From contig JAJYEX010000005.1 of the NCBI GenBank assembly GCA_021785515.1, positions 187,515 through 251,514 of the forward strand: a stretch of DNA of 64,000 nt, read 5' to 3'. This DNA comes from Pseudomonadota bacterium (GTDB taxonomy: Bacteria; Pseudomonadota; Gammaproteobacteria; Acidiferrobacterales; UBA6901). Positions 28,942 to 38,307 of this stretch are shown here, in pieces. The translations under genes were made by a program, and so were the position numbers. A model generated the notes under the pieces. The model searched no databases, had not been told where the DNA came from, and saw only the letters and a program-made list of their open reading frames with translations. Every line of letters begins with the position of its first letter. Positions within the stretch are counted from its first letter, which is position 1.

Positions 28942-30039
28942 ATGTCCGGCAATACCTTCGGCAAGCTGTTCTCGGTCACCACCTGCGGAGAGAGTCACGG
29001 TCCCGCGTATCTGTGTATCGTCGACGGCTGCCCACCGGGCATGGCGCTGTGCGAGGCCGATCTGCAACATGACCTGGACCGGCGAAAGCCGGGACAGTCG
29101 CGTCATACCACCCAGCGGCGCGAGGCCGACGAGGTGACGATTCTCTCGGGCGTATTCGAGGGCCGCACCACGGGAACGCCGATAGGCCTGATGATCCAGA
29201 ACACGGATCAGCGGTCACAGGACTATTCGAAGATCATGGACCGGTTCCGGCCCGGCCATGCGGATTACACCTATCAGCAGAAATACGGGTTGCGCGATTA
29301 TCGCGGCGGCGGGCGGGCATCGGCGCGCGAGACGGCGATGCGCGTGGCCGCTGGGGCGATCGCGAAGAAGTATCTGGCCGAGCGCTTCGGCATTGCGGTA
29401 CGCGGCTATCTGTCGGAGCTCGGACCGATCCGCATGGAGCGGATCGAATGGGACCAGGTCGAGGCCAATCCGTTTTTCTGCCCGGACCCGCAGAAGCTGC
29501 CGCAGCTGGAGGCCTACATGGATGCGCTGCGCAAGGAGGGTGATTCCATCGGGGCGCGCGTCAACGTTGTTGCGACCCAGGTACCCGTCGGTCTGGGAGA
29601 GCCGGTGTTCGGGCGCCTCGATGCCGACATCGCGGCGGCGCTCATGAGTATCAATGCCGTCAAGGGTGTGGAGATAGGGGCGGGTTTTGCCAGCATCGGC
29701 CAGAAGGGCAGCAGCCATCGCGATGAGATGACACCGCAGGGTTTTCTGAGCAATCACGCCGGCGGCATACTCGGCGGCATATCGACGGGTCAGGACATCG
29801 TTGCAAGCATCGCACTCAAGCCTACCTCCAGCATCCGGCTGCCGGGTCGCACGGTCGACCTCGCAGGCAATCCGGTCGAGATCGTGACCACCGGACGGCA
29901 CGATCCCTGTGTTGGCATCCGGGCCACCCCCATCGCCGAGGCCATGCTCGCTATCGTGCTGATGGACCATGTCTTGCGCCAGCGCGCGCAGAATGCCGAT
30001 GTGGTGCGTACTACGCCTGATATCGCGAGTCGTTGTTAA
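28942..30039 (+). CDS. aroC: Chorismate synthase
   Basis: The 365-residue protein has the family landmarks: N-terminal [19 protein letters not shown], the [18 protein letters not shown] block, and [23 protein letters not shown] near 250. It converts EPSP to chorismate in the last shared step of aromatic amino-acid synthesis, in the cytoplasm, with reduced FMN. Length matches bacterial AroC. The methyltransferase gene follows 32 bp later, probably in the same transcript. Confidence 0.97.
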   Translation: MSGNTFGKLFSVTTCGESHGPAYLCIVDGCPPGMALCEADLQHDLDRRKPGQSRHTTQRREADEVTILSGVFEGRTTGTPIGLMIQNTDQRSQDYSKIMDRFRPGHADYTYQQKYGLRDYRGGGRASARETAMRVAAGAIAKKYLAERFGIAVRGYLSELGPIRMERIEWDQVEANPFFCPDPQKLPQLEAYMDALRKEGDSIGARVNVVATQVPVGLGEPVFGRLDADIAAALMSINAVKGVEIGAGFASIGQKGSSHRDEMTPQGFLSNHAGGILGGISTGQDIVASIALKPTSSIRLPGRTVDLAGNPVEIVTTGRHDPCVGIRATPIAEAMLAIVLMDHVLRQRAQNADVVRTTPDIASRC

Positions 30040-30071
30040 CACCCGGTGGGCGCAGCCGGGAGTCACCCAAA

Positions 30072-30908
30072 GTGACGCAGCGTGATGCGGTTTCCATCGA
30101 TGACGGGGGCCAGCTTCTCGCGCGCATCCAGGCGGCACTCGAACGGCTGGGCAAGTGGCCGGCTTCCGTCACGACCGACGATCTGTCCGCAGTCGATGAG
30201 TTCCACATCGGGGGTCGCCAGGCCTGCGACGGGCTCATCCCCCAGCTGGGGCTATCGCCAACAAGCCACGTGCTTGACGTGGGCTGCGGACTTGGAGGGA
30301 CGGCGCGGCTGATGGCAAGCCGCTACCGCTGCCGGGTGAGCGGTGTGGAGCGGTCACGGGAGTACGTGGCGACCGCCGCCGGGCTCAGTGCGTGGACCGG
30401 GTTTCGCGGGCAGGTGGATTTCTGTCAGGGAGACGCGTTGCGCCTGCCGTATGGTGACGGGGTTTTCGACGTTGCCACCATGCTGCACGTCGGAATGGGC
30501 ATCGAAAACAAGACTGCCCTGTGGTGCGAGGTGCACAGGGTGTTGCGTCCCGGAGCACGCTTCGGAATCTACGATGTGATGCAGACGGCCGCGGGATCCC
30601 TGGACTACCCCATGCCCTGGGCGGCCAGCGCCGCAACCAGCCACCTGTGCTCGCCTGAGGTATACCGGCAGACCCTGCAGGATTGCGGTTTCTCGGTCAT
30701 TGCCGAGCGCGACCGCCGCCAGTTTGCGCTCGAGTTCTTCGGGGATGTGCGCAGACAGCTTGCCGCCGCGGGCGCGCCGGTTCTCGGAGTGCACCTGCTT
30801 CTGGGTTCGAGCACCGCTGCCCGGATGCAGAACATCGTAAGCGGCGTGTCGGCAGGCCTTGTGGCGCCCGTCGAGCTCATCGTGCGCAAGGGCTGTGGCC
30901 GGGACTGA
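30072..30908 (+). CDS. SAM-dependent methyltransferase (class I)
   Basis: I choose the GTG at 30072, nine bases after GGGAG, giving 278 residues. Motif I VLDVGCGLGGTAR is at about 68-80, with the acidic SAM-binding end of strand 2 at SGVERSREY and motif post-I at FCQGDALRLPYGDG. The FHIGGRQACDGLIPQLGL opening resembles small-molecule N-methyltransferases of the glycine/sarcosine type and UbiE/COQ5-like enzymes. The substrate cannot be assigned. It follows aroC and precedes an MFS gene. Confidence 0.82.
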   Translation: MTQRDAVSIDDGGQLLARIQAALERLGKWPASVTTDDLSAVDEFHIGGRQACDGLIPQLGLSPTSHVLDVGCGLGGTARLMASRYRCRVSGVERSREYVATAAGLSAWTGFRGQVDFCQGDALRLPYGDGVFDVATMLHVGMGIENKTALWCEVHRVLRPGARFGIYDVMQTAAGSLDYPMPWAASAATSHLCSPEVYRQTLQDCGFSVIAERDRRQFALEFFGDVRRQLAAAGAPVLGVHLLLGSSTAARMQNIVSGVSAGLVAPVELIVRKGCGRD

Positions 30909-31003
30909 CGTGACGGGCTCCCGCATTCGCGCCGCCGGCACACCACTTGTTCCATCGGCAGCGCGCACCGGCGCTGCGCGTTCGCCCTGACGGGCCGGCT
31001 GCT

Positions 31004-32167
31004 GTGGCCCGCCGTCCCGTTGCGAAGTTCCATGTCCAGCTGAGCGGACTGTATTTCTTCTATTTCGCGGCTCTCGGCGGCCTGATTCCCTATCTCAGCC
31101 TCTATTTGCGTTCGGTCGGATTCGCAGCGGGAGCCATAGGCAGCATCATGGCCCTGCTGATGGGCTCGCGCGTCGTGGCGCCGCTCATCTGGGGCTGGCT
31201 CGCCGACCACCAGAAGCGGCGCATGGTATTTGTGCGTCTTGCCTCGCTGCTGGCCGTGGTTGCGTTCTTCGGAGTGTATCTGGCGCGGGGATTCTGGAGC
31301 ATGGCGGCAACGGTGTTCGTGTTCGGCTTCTTCTGGAACGCGTCGCTGCCGCTGGTGGAAGCGACCACCATGAGCCATCTCGGGTCGGATCCGGGCGCCT
31401 ACGGCCGGGTGCGGCTGTGGGGTTCGGTCGGTTTCATCGCGAGCGTGCTCGCGCTCGGTGTCGCCACCGGGAAGTATGGCCCCGAGTCCTTGATCCCCGG
31501 ACTGTTGCTGCTGCTGTCGGTCATATGGCTGGTCGCGCTGAGCCTGCCGGAGTCCGAACTGCGCGGACATCTTGGCCATCCCGGACCGCTGCGCCAGGTG
31601 CTGCTGCGACGCGACGTGTTCGCATTTCTGGCTGCCTGTTTCCTGATGCAGCTGAGCCATGGGCCTTACTACACCTTCTATTCGCTGTATCTGGCCGGTT
31701 ACGGGTACTCGAACGCCGCGATCGGCGCGCTGTGGGCGTTTGCGGTGGTCTGCGAGATCGGGGTGTTTCTGGCGATGCGCCGGCTGCTGGCGCGCATCGC
31801 CTTGCGGCCGGTGCTGCTGGCAAGTTTCGCCCTTGCGGCCCTGCGTTGGTTGCTTATCGGCTATTTCCCGCAACACCTGGCGGTGCTCATATTCGCGCAG
31901 GCCTTGCACGCAGCCACCTTCGGCGCATTTCATGCTGTGGCCATGCAGCTGATTCATCAGTTCTTCACCGGGCGCCATCAGCACCGTGGCCAGGCCATCT
32001 ACGGCAGTGCAAGTATCGGGTTGGGCGGAGCGGTGGGCAGTTTCTGGGCCGGGCGCGCCTGGACGGCCCTTGGTCCGGCGCAGACATTCACGCTGGCCGC
32101 GGCCGCCGCCAGCCTGGCTTTCCTGGTGGCGCTGTTCCTGCTTAGGCCGCGCGCCTCGCAACCGTAG
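31004..32167 (+). CDS. MFS transporter, 3-phenylpropionate/nucleoside-permease-like (MFS_1-like)
   Basis: The 387-residue form starting at the GTG 31004 begins shortly before helix 1 (LSGLYFFYFAALGGLIPYLSLYL). An in-frame TTG at 30947 would add an Arg/Pro-rich leader. About 12 helices are seen, with the GWLADHQKRRM loop and the YGRVRLWGSVGFI segment typical of the HcaT/LacY-like MFS_1 group. The substrate is not evident. It stands 95 bp downstream of the methyltransferase gene on the same strand. Confidence 0.85.
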   Translation: MARRPVAKFHVQLSGLYFFYFAALGGLIPYLSLYLRSVGFAAGAIGSIMALLMGSRVVAPLIWGWLADHQKRRMVFVRLASLLAVVAFFGVYLARGFWSMAATVFVFGFFWNASLPLVEATTMSHLGSDPGAYGRVRLWGSVGFIASVLALGVATGKYGPESLIPGLLLLLSVIWLVALSLPESELRGHLGHPGPLRQVLLRRDVFAFLAACFLMQLSHGPYYTFYSLYLAGYGYSNAAIGALWAFAVVCEIGVFLAMRRLLARIALRPVLLASFALAALRWLLIGYFPQHLAVLIFAQALHAATFGAFHAVAMQLIHQFFTGRHQHRGQAIYGSASIGLGGAVGSFWAGRAWTALGPAQTFTLAAAAASLAFLVALFLLRPRASQP

Positions 32168-32199
32168 CTGCCGCTTTCACCGGTCCGCAGACGCCCGGG

Positions 32200-32625
32200 T
32201 CAGACAACCGACTTGATGCGCCGCCGTGCCGCATCCAGGCTGACCAGTTCACCATGCTGCGGGACGGGCGATGGAGCCGGCGGCTGCGGCGTCACGGCAA
32301 TGCGGTGGGTGTCGAAAATCTTGGCGACCACGGCGCACAGTTCCTCCATGAACCGGTAGGCGTCCACGTCCGTGCCCGCAGAATCCAGCAGGCCGGCGCG
32401 GATCGGACCGAGCGCTTCGAATGTGGGCTGGGCCGTGACCGGGTCGCAGAGACCGCGGCAGTCATTGCGTTCGTAGATCGCGCGCACGATCCCGCTGGCC
32501 AGGTCATAGTGCAGCGCACTCGAATCGACAAGCGTCCGGACATTGCCGGCGGCGGTGTTCACCGGAAACTGATGTTGGCCAATACGAACGCTTAGCTGTT
32601 CGATCAGCTGCATGAATTTCATCAT
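32200..32625 (-). CDS. Hypothetical protein coupled to LysR gene
   Basis: The 141-residue product overlaps the upstream lysR stop by four bases (ATGA), so it is surely translated with it. It has no signal or membrane helix. An N-terminal helical region and a DAYRFMEELCAVVAKIFDTHRIAV helix are followed by a Pro-rich linker and a basic tail (SLDAARRRIKSVV). No family is recognised. Three cysteines (RNDCRGLCD, EELCAV) might bind metal, but there is no supporting motif. Confidence 0.7.
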   Translation of the reverse strand: MMKFMQLIEQLSVRIGQHQFPVNTAAGNVRTLVDSSALHYDLASGIVRAIYERNDCRGLCDPVTAQPTFEALGPIRAGLLDSAGTDVDAYRFMEELCAVVAKIFDTHRIAVTPQPPAPSPVPQHGELVSLDAARRRIKSVV

Positions 32626-33491
32626 CTGGTCGTCCGTATCGCCTCAATAATCGCCGCTGCCGCATTTGACAGGGTGCGGGCCGCATGGGTCACGACGCCG
32701 AGTTCGCGCACAATGCGGATTTCTTCAATCTGGACCACTTTGAGGTTGTCGTCAATTAACGTGTATGGCAGTGCGCTCCAGCCCAGACCGATTGACACCA
32801 GCATCTTGATCAGTTCGAGATAGTTGGTCTCCAGACCGATGCGCAGCTGCCGGCGTATCGGGGCCAGCGCTGCAAGCACCAGTTCACGCGTGGTGGCACC
32901 GGGAACGGGAAGGATGGCCGGATATTCCGCCAGCGCCTGCAATGACAGTGTGCGGTGGGCAGCCAGCGGGTGGGCTGGGGAGACTACGATTTCGAGCGGA
33001 TCGTCCCAAATCTTCTCCTGCCGCAGGCGCGGGTTCGGACCACGGGGCAGCGTAACCACCGCCAGGTCTAGCTCTCCATGCTCCACGGCGGTGCAGGCGG
33101 CCTCCGAGTCCATGAACCGCAGATCGAGCTGGACTCTCGGGTGGGCAGTATAGAATTGCCGCAGCGCCGTCGGGAGACGGTGGAGACCGACGTGGTAGCT
33201 GGTTCCCAGCCGCAATGGTCCGGCAATTTCGAGCGACAGTGCGGTAATCCGGCGCTTGGCTTCCTCTACCCCGTCGAGAATGGCGCGTGCCTGCGGCAGC
33301 AGCGCCGAGCCCGTCGGAGTCAGCTGCACCCTGCGGCCAACCCGGTCGAACAGTCTGGCGCCGAGTTCCGCCTCCAGCGCGGCGACGCGTTTGCTGACCG
33401 CCGGCTGGGTAAGAAAACTTCGCTCCGCCGCGTGCGAGAATGAACCGCTTTCGGCTACGGCCAAGAAGGTTGAGAGGTCCGCTATATTCAT
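32622..33491 (-). CDS. LysR-family regulator divergent from leuCDB
   Basis: The 289-residue protein has the LysR helix-turn-helix at 1-60 (SFSHAAERSFLTQPAVSKRVAALE) and an effector domain with HPRVQLDLRFMDSEA. It is divergent from leuC across a 108-bp AT-rich gap that carries an inverted repeat overlapping a promoter-like pair. This suggests control of the leucine operon, but LysR genes beside leu genes in other bacteria do not all regulate them. The ligand is unknown. The next gene on its strand is coupled by a four-base overlap. Confidence 0.88.
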   Translation of the reverse strand: MNIADLSTFLAVAESGSFSHAAERSFLTQPAVSKRVAALEAELGARLFDRVGRRVQLTPTGSALLPQARAILDGVEEAKRRITALSLEIAGPLRLGTSYHVGLHRLPTALRQFYTAHPRVQLDLRFMDSEAACTAVEHGELDLAVVTLPRGPNPRLRQEKIWDDPLEIVVSPAHPLAAHRTLSLQALAEYPAILPVPGATTRELVLAALAPIRRQLRIGLETNYLELIKMLVSIGLGWSALPYTLIDDNLKVVQIEEIRIVRELGVVTHAARTLSNAAAAIIEAIRTTR

Positions 33492-33514
33492 AACCGTATG
33501 GAATTGATTTAATG

Positions 33515-33539
33515 ATAAATATGACTTTGTGTTATTTAT
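33515..33539. promoter_or_regulatory. Candidate LysR operator (ATAAATA-N11-TATTTAT)
   Basis: ATAAATA (33515-33521) and TATTTAT (33533-33539) are exact reverse complements 11 bases apart, midway between the divergent lysR and leuC genes. The right arm lies directly after the -35-like element of the leuC promoter candidate, the place where LysR activators bind. Confidence 0.4.
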
Positions 33540-33555
33540 AACCGCTGCCTAGAAT
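33527..33555 (+). promoter_or_regulatory. Candidate leuC promoter
   Basis: TTGTGT (33527-33532) and TAGAAT (33550-33555) are separated by exactly 17 bp and lie 45 bp upstream of the leuC start codon. Both hexamers are partial matches to the sigma-70 consensus. Confidence 0.42.
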
Positions 33556-33599
33556 AGGCGCAACCATTTCGGCAGGCCCTCGCCAAGGAGCGAACGGTA

Positions 33600-35006
33600 A
33601 TGAGCGGAAAGACGTTGTACGACAAGCTTTGGGAAGGCCATGTGGTGCGCTCGAACCCGGACGGCACCACGCTGATCTACATCGACCGCCACCTCGTGCA
33701 CGAGGTGACGAGTCCGCAGGCGTTCGAGGGTCTGAAACTGGCGGGCCGCAAACTGTGGCGCGCGGATGCCAATCTTGCCACTGCCGACCATAACGTACCG
33801 ACGACCGGCAGGAGTGCCGGAATCGCCGATCCGGTGGCGCGACTGCAGGTGGAGACGCTGGACCGCAACTGTACGCAGTTCGGAATTGTCGAATTCGGAA
33901 TGAATGATCCCCGCCAGGGGATCGTGCATGTGATTGGACCGGAACAGGGTGCAACGCTGCCCGGCATGACTGTCGTGTGCGGAGATTCCCATACGTCCAC
34001 CCACGGTGCATTCGGTGCGCTCGCTTTCGGTGTTGGCACCTCCGAGGTGGAGCATGTACTGGCAACGCAATGTCTGCTGATGACGAAGTCCAAGAACATG
34101 CGGGTGCGCGTCGATGGCCGCATTCCTGCAGGCGTTACCGCCAAGGATGTCATCCTGGCCGTCATCGGCCGCATCGGCACCGCCGGGGGTACGGGATATG
34201 CCATCGAGTTTGCCGGTTCGGCGATCGGCTCGCTGTCCATGGAGGGCCGCATGACCGTGTGCAACATGGCGATCGAGGCGGGCGCGCGCGCCGGGCTGAT
34301 CGCGGTGGACGACCGGACGATCGACTACCTGCGCGGACGCCCCTATGCGCCGGCACCGCAGTTGTGGGATCAGGCGCAGGCGGCGTGGCGCCGCCTGTAC
34401 AGCGACGAGGACGCGCTGTTTGACCGCGAAGTGCAGATCGATGCGGCCGCCATAGCGCCCCAGGTGACCTGGGGCACCTCGCCGGAGATGGTGGTGGGCG
34501 TCGATGGGCGGGTTCCCGATCCGGAACGGGAGAAGGATGCGACCCGGCGCGAGAGCATGCGCCGTGCGCTCGAGTACATGGGGCTCGCCCCGGGGACGGC
34601 CATCGGGGATATTACGATCGACAAGGTGTTCATAGGATCCTGCACGAACTCACGCATCGAGGATCTGCGTGCCGCGGCCGCCGTGGTAAAAGGTCGGCGG
34701 GTGGCGCGCACCATCCGGCTGGCCATGGTGGTGCCGGGATCCGGACCGGTCAAGGCGCAGGCTGAGAGCGAGGGTCTCGACAAGGTTTTTGCGGCCGCCG
34801 GATTCGAGTGGCGCGAGCCGGGCTGTTCGATGTGCCTGGCGATGAACGCTGACCGGCTGGAGCCGGGAGAACGCTGCGCCTCCACATCGAATCGCAACTT
34901 CGAGGGGCGCCAGGGTTCGGGCGGGCGCACCCATCTGGTGAGTCCGGCGATGGCGGCAGCCGCGGGGATCGCGGGCCGTTTTGTCGATGTGCGCAGCTGG
35001 AACTGA
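33600..35006 (+). CDS. leuC: 3-isopropylmalate dehydratase large subunit
   Basis: The 468-residue protein belongs to the aconitase superfamily. The 4Fe-4S ligands are in SCTNSR (near 347) and in the CSMCL pair (near 407-410), and the [23 protein letters not shown] block is intact. With LeuD it isomerises 2- to 3-isopropylmalate in leucine synthesis. It heads the leuCDB-asd run; leuA is not in the window. The GGAGCG before the ATG serves as ribosome-binding site. Confidence 0.97.
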   Translation: MSGKTLYDKLWEGHVVRSNPDGTTLIYIDRHLVHEVTSPQAFEGLKLAGRKLWRADANLATADHNVPTTGRSAGIADPVARLQVETLDRNCTQFGIVEFGMNDPRQGIVHVIGPEQGATLPGMTVVCGDSHTSTHGAFGALAFGVGTSEVEHVLATQCLLMTKSKNMRVRVDGRIPAGVTAKDVILAVIGRIGTAGGTGYAIEFAGSAIGSLSMEGRMTVCNMAIEAGARAGLIAVDDRTIDYLRGRPYAPAPQLWDQAQAAWRRLYSDEDALFDREVQIDAAAIAPQVTWGTSPEMVVGVDGRVPDPEREKDATRRESMRRALEYMGLAPGTAIGDITIDKVFIGSCTNSRIEDLRAAAAVVKGRRVARTIRLAMVVPGSGPVKAQAESEGLDKVFAAAGFEWREPGCSMCLAMNADRLEPGERCASTSNRNFEGRQGSGGRTHLVSPAMAAAAGIAGRFVDVRSWN

Positions 35007-35070
35007 GTGGCGCCGCCCGGGGAGATGCAATCCCGGGCCGGTTTGCGTTGCGCCCTAACAACGGGGAGAC

Positions 35071-35712
35071 ATGATGCAGAAATTCACGACACTGAGCGGT
35101 ATTGTGGCGCCAATGGACCGGGCGAACGTCGATACCGATGCAATCATTCCGAAACAGTATCTGAAATCGATCAAGCGCAGCGGGTTTGGTCCGAACCTGT
35201 TCGATGCCTGGCGCTATCTGGACCAGGGCGAGCCGGGCATGGACCACAGTCGCCGTCCGCTGAACCGGGACTTTGTGCTGAATCAGCCGCGCTATGCCGG
35301 CGCCAGCATCCTGCTGGCGCGGGCCAATTTCGGCTGCGGTTCGTCGCGCGAACACGCGCCCTGGGCGCTGCTGGACTACGGATTTCAGGCCATCATCGCC
35401 CCCAGCTATGCGGACATTTTCTTCAATAACTGCATGAAGAACGGGCTGCTTCCGGTGATCCTTGATGAGTCCCGCGTGCAGCGCCTGTTCGAACAGACCA
35501 TTGCGCAAGAGGGTTACCGCCTGAACATCGATCTTGGCCGGCAGAGCGTCACGACGCCATCCGGCGAGACGATGCATTTCGACATTGATCCGTTTCGCAA
35601 GCATTGTCTTATCAACGGGCTGGACGACATCGGTCTAACCTTGGAGCATGTTGATGACATCCGGGCGTACGAGACGCGCCGCCGCCAGGAGGCGCCATGG
35701 CTTTTCCGTTAG
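35071..35712 (+). CDS. leuD: 3-isopropylmalate dehydratase small subunit
   Basis: The 213-residue product carries the LeuD landmarks [17 protein letters not shown] and [19 protein letters not shown]. It is the swivel-domain partner of LeuC. A GGGGAG lies before the ATG; the next codon is also ATG-like only in the ORF start pair (ATGATGC), so the start could shift by one codon. It follows leuC after 64 bp on the same strand. Confidence 0.96.
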   Translation: MMQKFTTLSGIVAPMDRANVDTDAIIPKQYLKSIKRSGFGPNLFDAWRYLDQGEPGMDHSRRPLNRDFVLNQPRYAGASILLARANFGCGSSREHAPWALLDYGFQAIIAPSYADIFFNNCMKNGLLPVILDESRVQRLFEQTIAQEGYRLNIDLGRQSVTTPSGETMHFDIDPFRKHCLINGLDDIGLTLEHVDDIRAYETRRRQEAPWLFR

Positions 35713-35781
35713 AAACGACAGCGTGTTGGGGTCCGGCGGCCAGGTGCGGCGGACAAATATTGCGGCTTTGGGAGCTGATCG

Positions 35782-36858
35782 ATGAGTCATAAGATTCTGG
35801 TGCTCGCGGGCGACGGAATCGGTCCGGAAATAGTCGCCGAAGCGATGAAGGTGCTTGCGGTGCTGCGCGCCGAGGGTGTGGACATCGAGATCGAGCAGGC
35901 GCTGGTGGGCGGGGCGGCGTACGATGCAACGGGCACTCCGCTGCCCGAGGAGACCTTGCGCCTCGCGCGCGCGGCCGACGCGGTGCTGCTCGGCGCTGTG
36001 GGCGGACCGAAATGGGAGTCCCTGAAGATAGCGCTGCGTCCGGAGAAGGGTCTGCTCGGTCTGCGCTCGGAACTCGGGTTGTTTGCGAACCTGCGTCCGG
36101 CGCTGCTCTATCCCGAGCTTGCATCGGCTTCCAGCCTGAAGCCGGAGGTGGTTGCCGGGCTTGACCTTATGATCGTTCGTGAGCTTACCGGGGGCATCTA
36201 TTTCGGTCAGCCGCGCGGCATACGCACGCGCAACGACGGCCAGCGCGAAGGATTCAATACGCTCGTGTACAGCGAAGCGGAAATCCAGCGGATCGCGCGC
36301 GTGGCTTTCGACATCGCGATGAAGCGTGGCCGGCGCGTATGTTCAGTCGACAAGGCCAATGTGCTTGAGTGCACGGAGCTGTGGCGCGAGGTGGTCAGCG
36401 TTGTGGCCAGGGATTATCCGCAGGTCAGTCTGACGCACATGTACGTGGACAATGCGGCGATGCAGCTGGTGCGGGCGCCGAAGCAGTTCGACGTGATCGT
36501 TACCACCAACATGTTCGGCGATATCCTCTCGGACGAGGCGGCCATGCTGACCGGATCAATCGGCATGCTGCCGTCGGCTTCCCTGGATGCCGCGCACAAG
36601 GGCATGTACGAGCCGATCCACGGTTCCGCCCCCGACATTGCCGGTAAAGGCGTCGCCAATCCCCTGGGCACGATCCTGTCGGTAGCGATGCTGCTGCGAT
36701 ACACTCTCGGGAAACCGGATCTGGCGCTGCGCGTTGAGCGGGCGGTGCAGGCGGTTCTGGCCCAAGGCTTGCGCACGGCCGATATTTTTGCGGATGGCTG
36801 TTCCCGTGTCGGTACAGCGCAGATGGGTGCAGCGGTGGTGGCAGCGTTGCGTGGGTAG
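35782..36858 (+). CDS. leuB: 3-isopropylmalate dehydrogenase
   Basis: The 358-residue protein is an NAD-dependent beta-decarboxylating dehydrogenase. It shows the nucleotide-site start [19 protein letters not shown], the [12 protein letters not shown] substrate block, the catalytic Lys/Asp region [29 protein letters not shown], and [18 protein letters not shown] near the NAD site. It oxidises 3-isopropylmalate to the precursor of leucine. Length and order agree with leuB in gammaproteobacterial leuCDB-asd clusters. Confidence 0.97.
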   Translation: MSHKILVLAGDGIGPEIVAEAMKVLAVLRAEGVDIEIEQALVGGAAYDATGTPLPEETLRLARAADAVLLGAVGGPKWESLKIALRPEKGLLGLRSELGLFANLRPALLYPELASASSLKPEVVAGLDLMIVRELTGGIYFGQPRGIRTRNDGQREGFNTLVYSEAEIQRIARVAFDIAMKRGRRVCSVDKANVLECTELWREVVSVVARDYPQVSLTHMYVDNAAMQLVRAPKQFDVIVTTNMFGDILSDEAAMLTGSIGMLPSASLDAAHKGMYEPIHGSAPDIAGKGVANPLGTILSVAMLLRYTLGKPDLALRVERAVQAVLAQGLRTADIFADGCSRVGTAQMGAAVVAALRG

Positions 36859-36886
36859 ACAGCTCAGCGGGCAGAGGCTTGATCAT

Positions 36887-37999
36887 ATGATGCGGGTGGG
36901 TGTGGTGGGGTGGCGAGGCATGGTCGGTTCGGTGCTGATGCAGCGCATGCGAGCCGAGGGCGATTTTGCCTTGGTCGAACCGGTGTTTTTCACGACCTCT
37001 CAGGTCGGCCGGCCGGGTCCGGCCATAGGCAAGGACATCCCGCCGCTTGCCGACGCCTACGACCTGCACGCGCTGGGTGCCATGGATGTCATCATCTCCT
37101 GCCAGGGCGGGGACTATACGACCGCGGTCTTTTCGAAGCTGCGGACGGCCGGCTGGACGGGGTACTGGATCGATGCTGCGTCCACTCTGCGCATGGATCC
37201 GGACAGTGTCATCGTGCTGGATCCGGTGAATCGTGATGTGATCAGCACGGCGCTTAAGCGGGGGGTGCGGAACTACATCGGGGGCAACTGCACCGTGAGC
37301 CTGATGCTCATGGCGCTGGGTGGCCTGTTCCAGCATGGTCTGATCGAGTGGATGACGGCCATGACCTATCAGGCAGCCTCAGGGGCCGGCGCGCAGAACA
37401 TGCGCGAACTGCTAAAACAGATGGGCTCGGCGCACGAGGCGGCGTTGCCGATGCTCGATGATCCGGCATCGGCCATTCTCGAAATCGACCAGTCGGTCGC
37501 GGACCGGCTGCGTGACCCGGTGTTTCCGAGCGAATATTTCGGCGCGCCCCTTGCCGGAAGCCTGATCCCGTGGATCGACAAGGATCTGGGCAACGGACAG
37601 AGCCGCGAGGAATGGAAGGGGCAGGCGGAGACCAACAAGATCCTGGGTCGGGAATCGAAGCCGGTGCCGGTGGACGGGCTGTGTGTACGCGTTGGCGCCA
37701 TGCGCTGCCACAGCCAGGCGCTGACGATAAAGCTGAGCGGCGATATCCCGCTCGACGAGATCGAGGGCATGCTGGCCGCGGCGAACGACTGGGTGCAGGT
37801 CGTTCCCAATGAGCGTGAACGCACCGTGCGCGAGCTGACGCCGGCGGCCGTTACCGGAACGCTCAAGGTGCCTGTGGGCCGGCTGCGCAAACTGGCCATG
37901 GGTGGCCAGTACCTTTCGGCGTTCACGGTCGGAGACCAGCTGCTTTGGGGCGCGGCCGAACCCCTGCGGCGCATGCTCCGCATCCTGCTGCAGGCCTAG
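36887..37999 (+). CDS. asd: Aspartate-semialdehyde dehydrogenase
   Basis: From the ATG at 36887 (AGAGG upstream; a second ATG follows at once) the enzyme has 370 residues. The NADP-binding start [18 protein letters not shown], the catalytic cysteine in [13 protein letters not shown] (C about 135) and the [17 protein letters not shown] block are those of gram-negative Asd. It reduces aspartyl phosphate to the semialdehyde, feeding lysine, diaminopimelate, threonine and methionine. The gene follows leuB by 28 bp. Confidence 0.97.
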   Translation: MMRVGVVGWRGMVGSVLMQRMRAEGDFALVEPVFFTTSQVGRPGPAIGKDIPPLADAYDLHALGAMDVIISCQGGDYTTAVFSKLRTAGWTGYWIDAASTLRMDPDSVIVLDPVNRDVISTALKRGVRNYIGGNCTVSLMLMALGGLFQHGLIEWMTAMTYQAASGAGAQNMRELLKQMGSAHEAALPMLDDPASAILEIDQSVADRLRDPVFPSEYFGAPLAGSLIPWIDKDLGNGQSREEWKGQAETNKILGRESKPVPVDGLCVRVGAMRCHSQALTIKLSGDIPLDEIEGMLAAANDWVQVVPNERERTVRELTPAAVTGTLKVPVGRLRKLAMGGQYLSAFTVGDQLLWGAAEPLRRMLRILLQA

Positions 38000-38178
38000 C
38001 CACGGCCGGTCCGCCGCCGGCGCCCTGCCGGCGCATGGACGGATCCTGCGAAAACGACTATATACCGTTTTAGAGCAAGCCTTTTCGTGTTACCGGTACT
38101 ACCGCAGTTTTGGCGGCGGTCCGGCCCGCCTGCTGGCGTTCCGTACGCCCGATCGGGTCAAATGATCCGCCGTAAGGG

Positions 38179-38207
38179 TTGGTAGAACGGTATTTGTGGG
38201 CTATAGT
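38179..38207 (+). promoter_or_regulatory. Candidate fimV promoter
   Basis: TTGGTA (38179-38184) and TATAGT (38202-38207) are spaced by 17 bp. They lie about 100 bp upstream of fimV and directly before the 16-bp palindrome. Confidence 0.4.
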
Positions 38208-38212
38208 TACCA

Positions 38213-38228
38213 GATGTTTATAAACATC
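38213..38228. promoter_or_regulatory. Perfect 16-bp palindrome upstream of fimV
   Basis: GATGTTTATAAACATC equals its own reverse complement. It falls about where the transcript from the promoter candidate would begin, so it could be an operator. The binding protein is unknown. Confidence 0.4.
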
Positions 38229-38307
38229 ATTCATACTATGTGCATGCAACTCCAAGTATCAGAAGTGGTTATCGGATGATGCAGGGGCATTCGGGGGAGT
38301 GAAGGCC

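Larger units (their letters stand above)
38000..38307. other. 308-bp region between asd and fimV
   Basis: No gene is seen. It contains a GC-rich GCCGGC repeat pair just after asd (about 38015-38034), then an AT-richer stretch with the promoter and palindrome listed separately, and GGGGGAG before the fimV start. I treat it as the fimV control region. Confidence 0.6.

Noticed and set aside
30605-32161. A 518-codon open frame opposite the methyltransferase and MFS genes
   Set aside because: Its translation is Gln/His/Arg-rich with no domain, and it spans two well-supported genes on the other strand.
38010-38040. Terminator after asd from the GCCGGC repeats
   Set aside because: The repeats are short self-complementary GC words with no T-run; common by chance in this GC-rich DNA.
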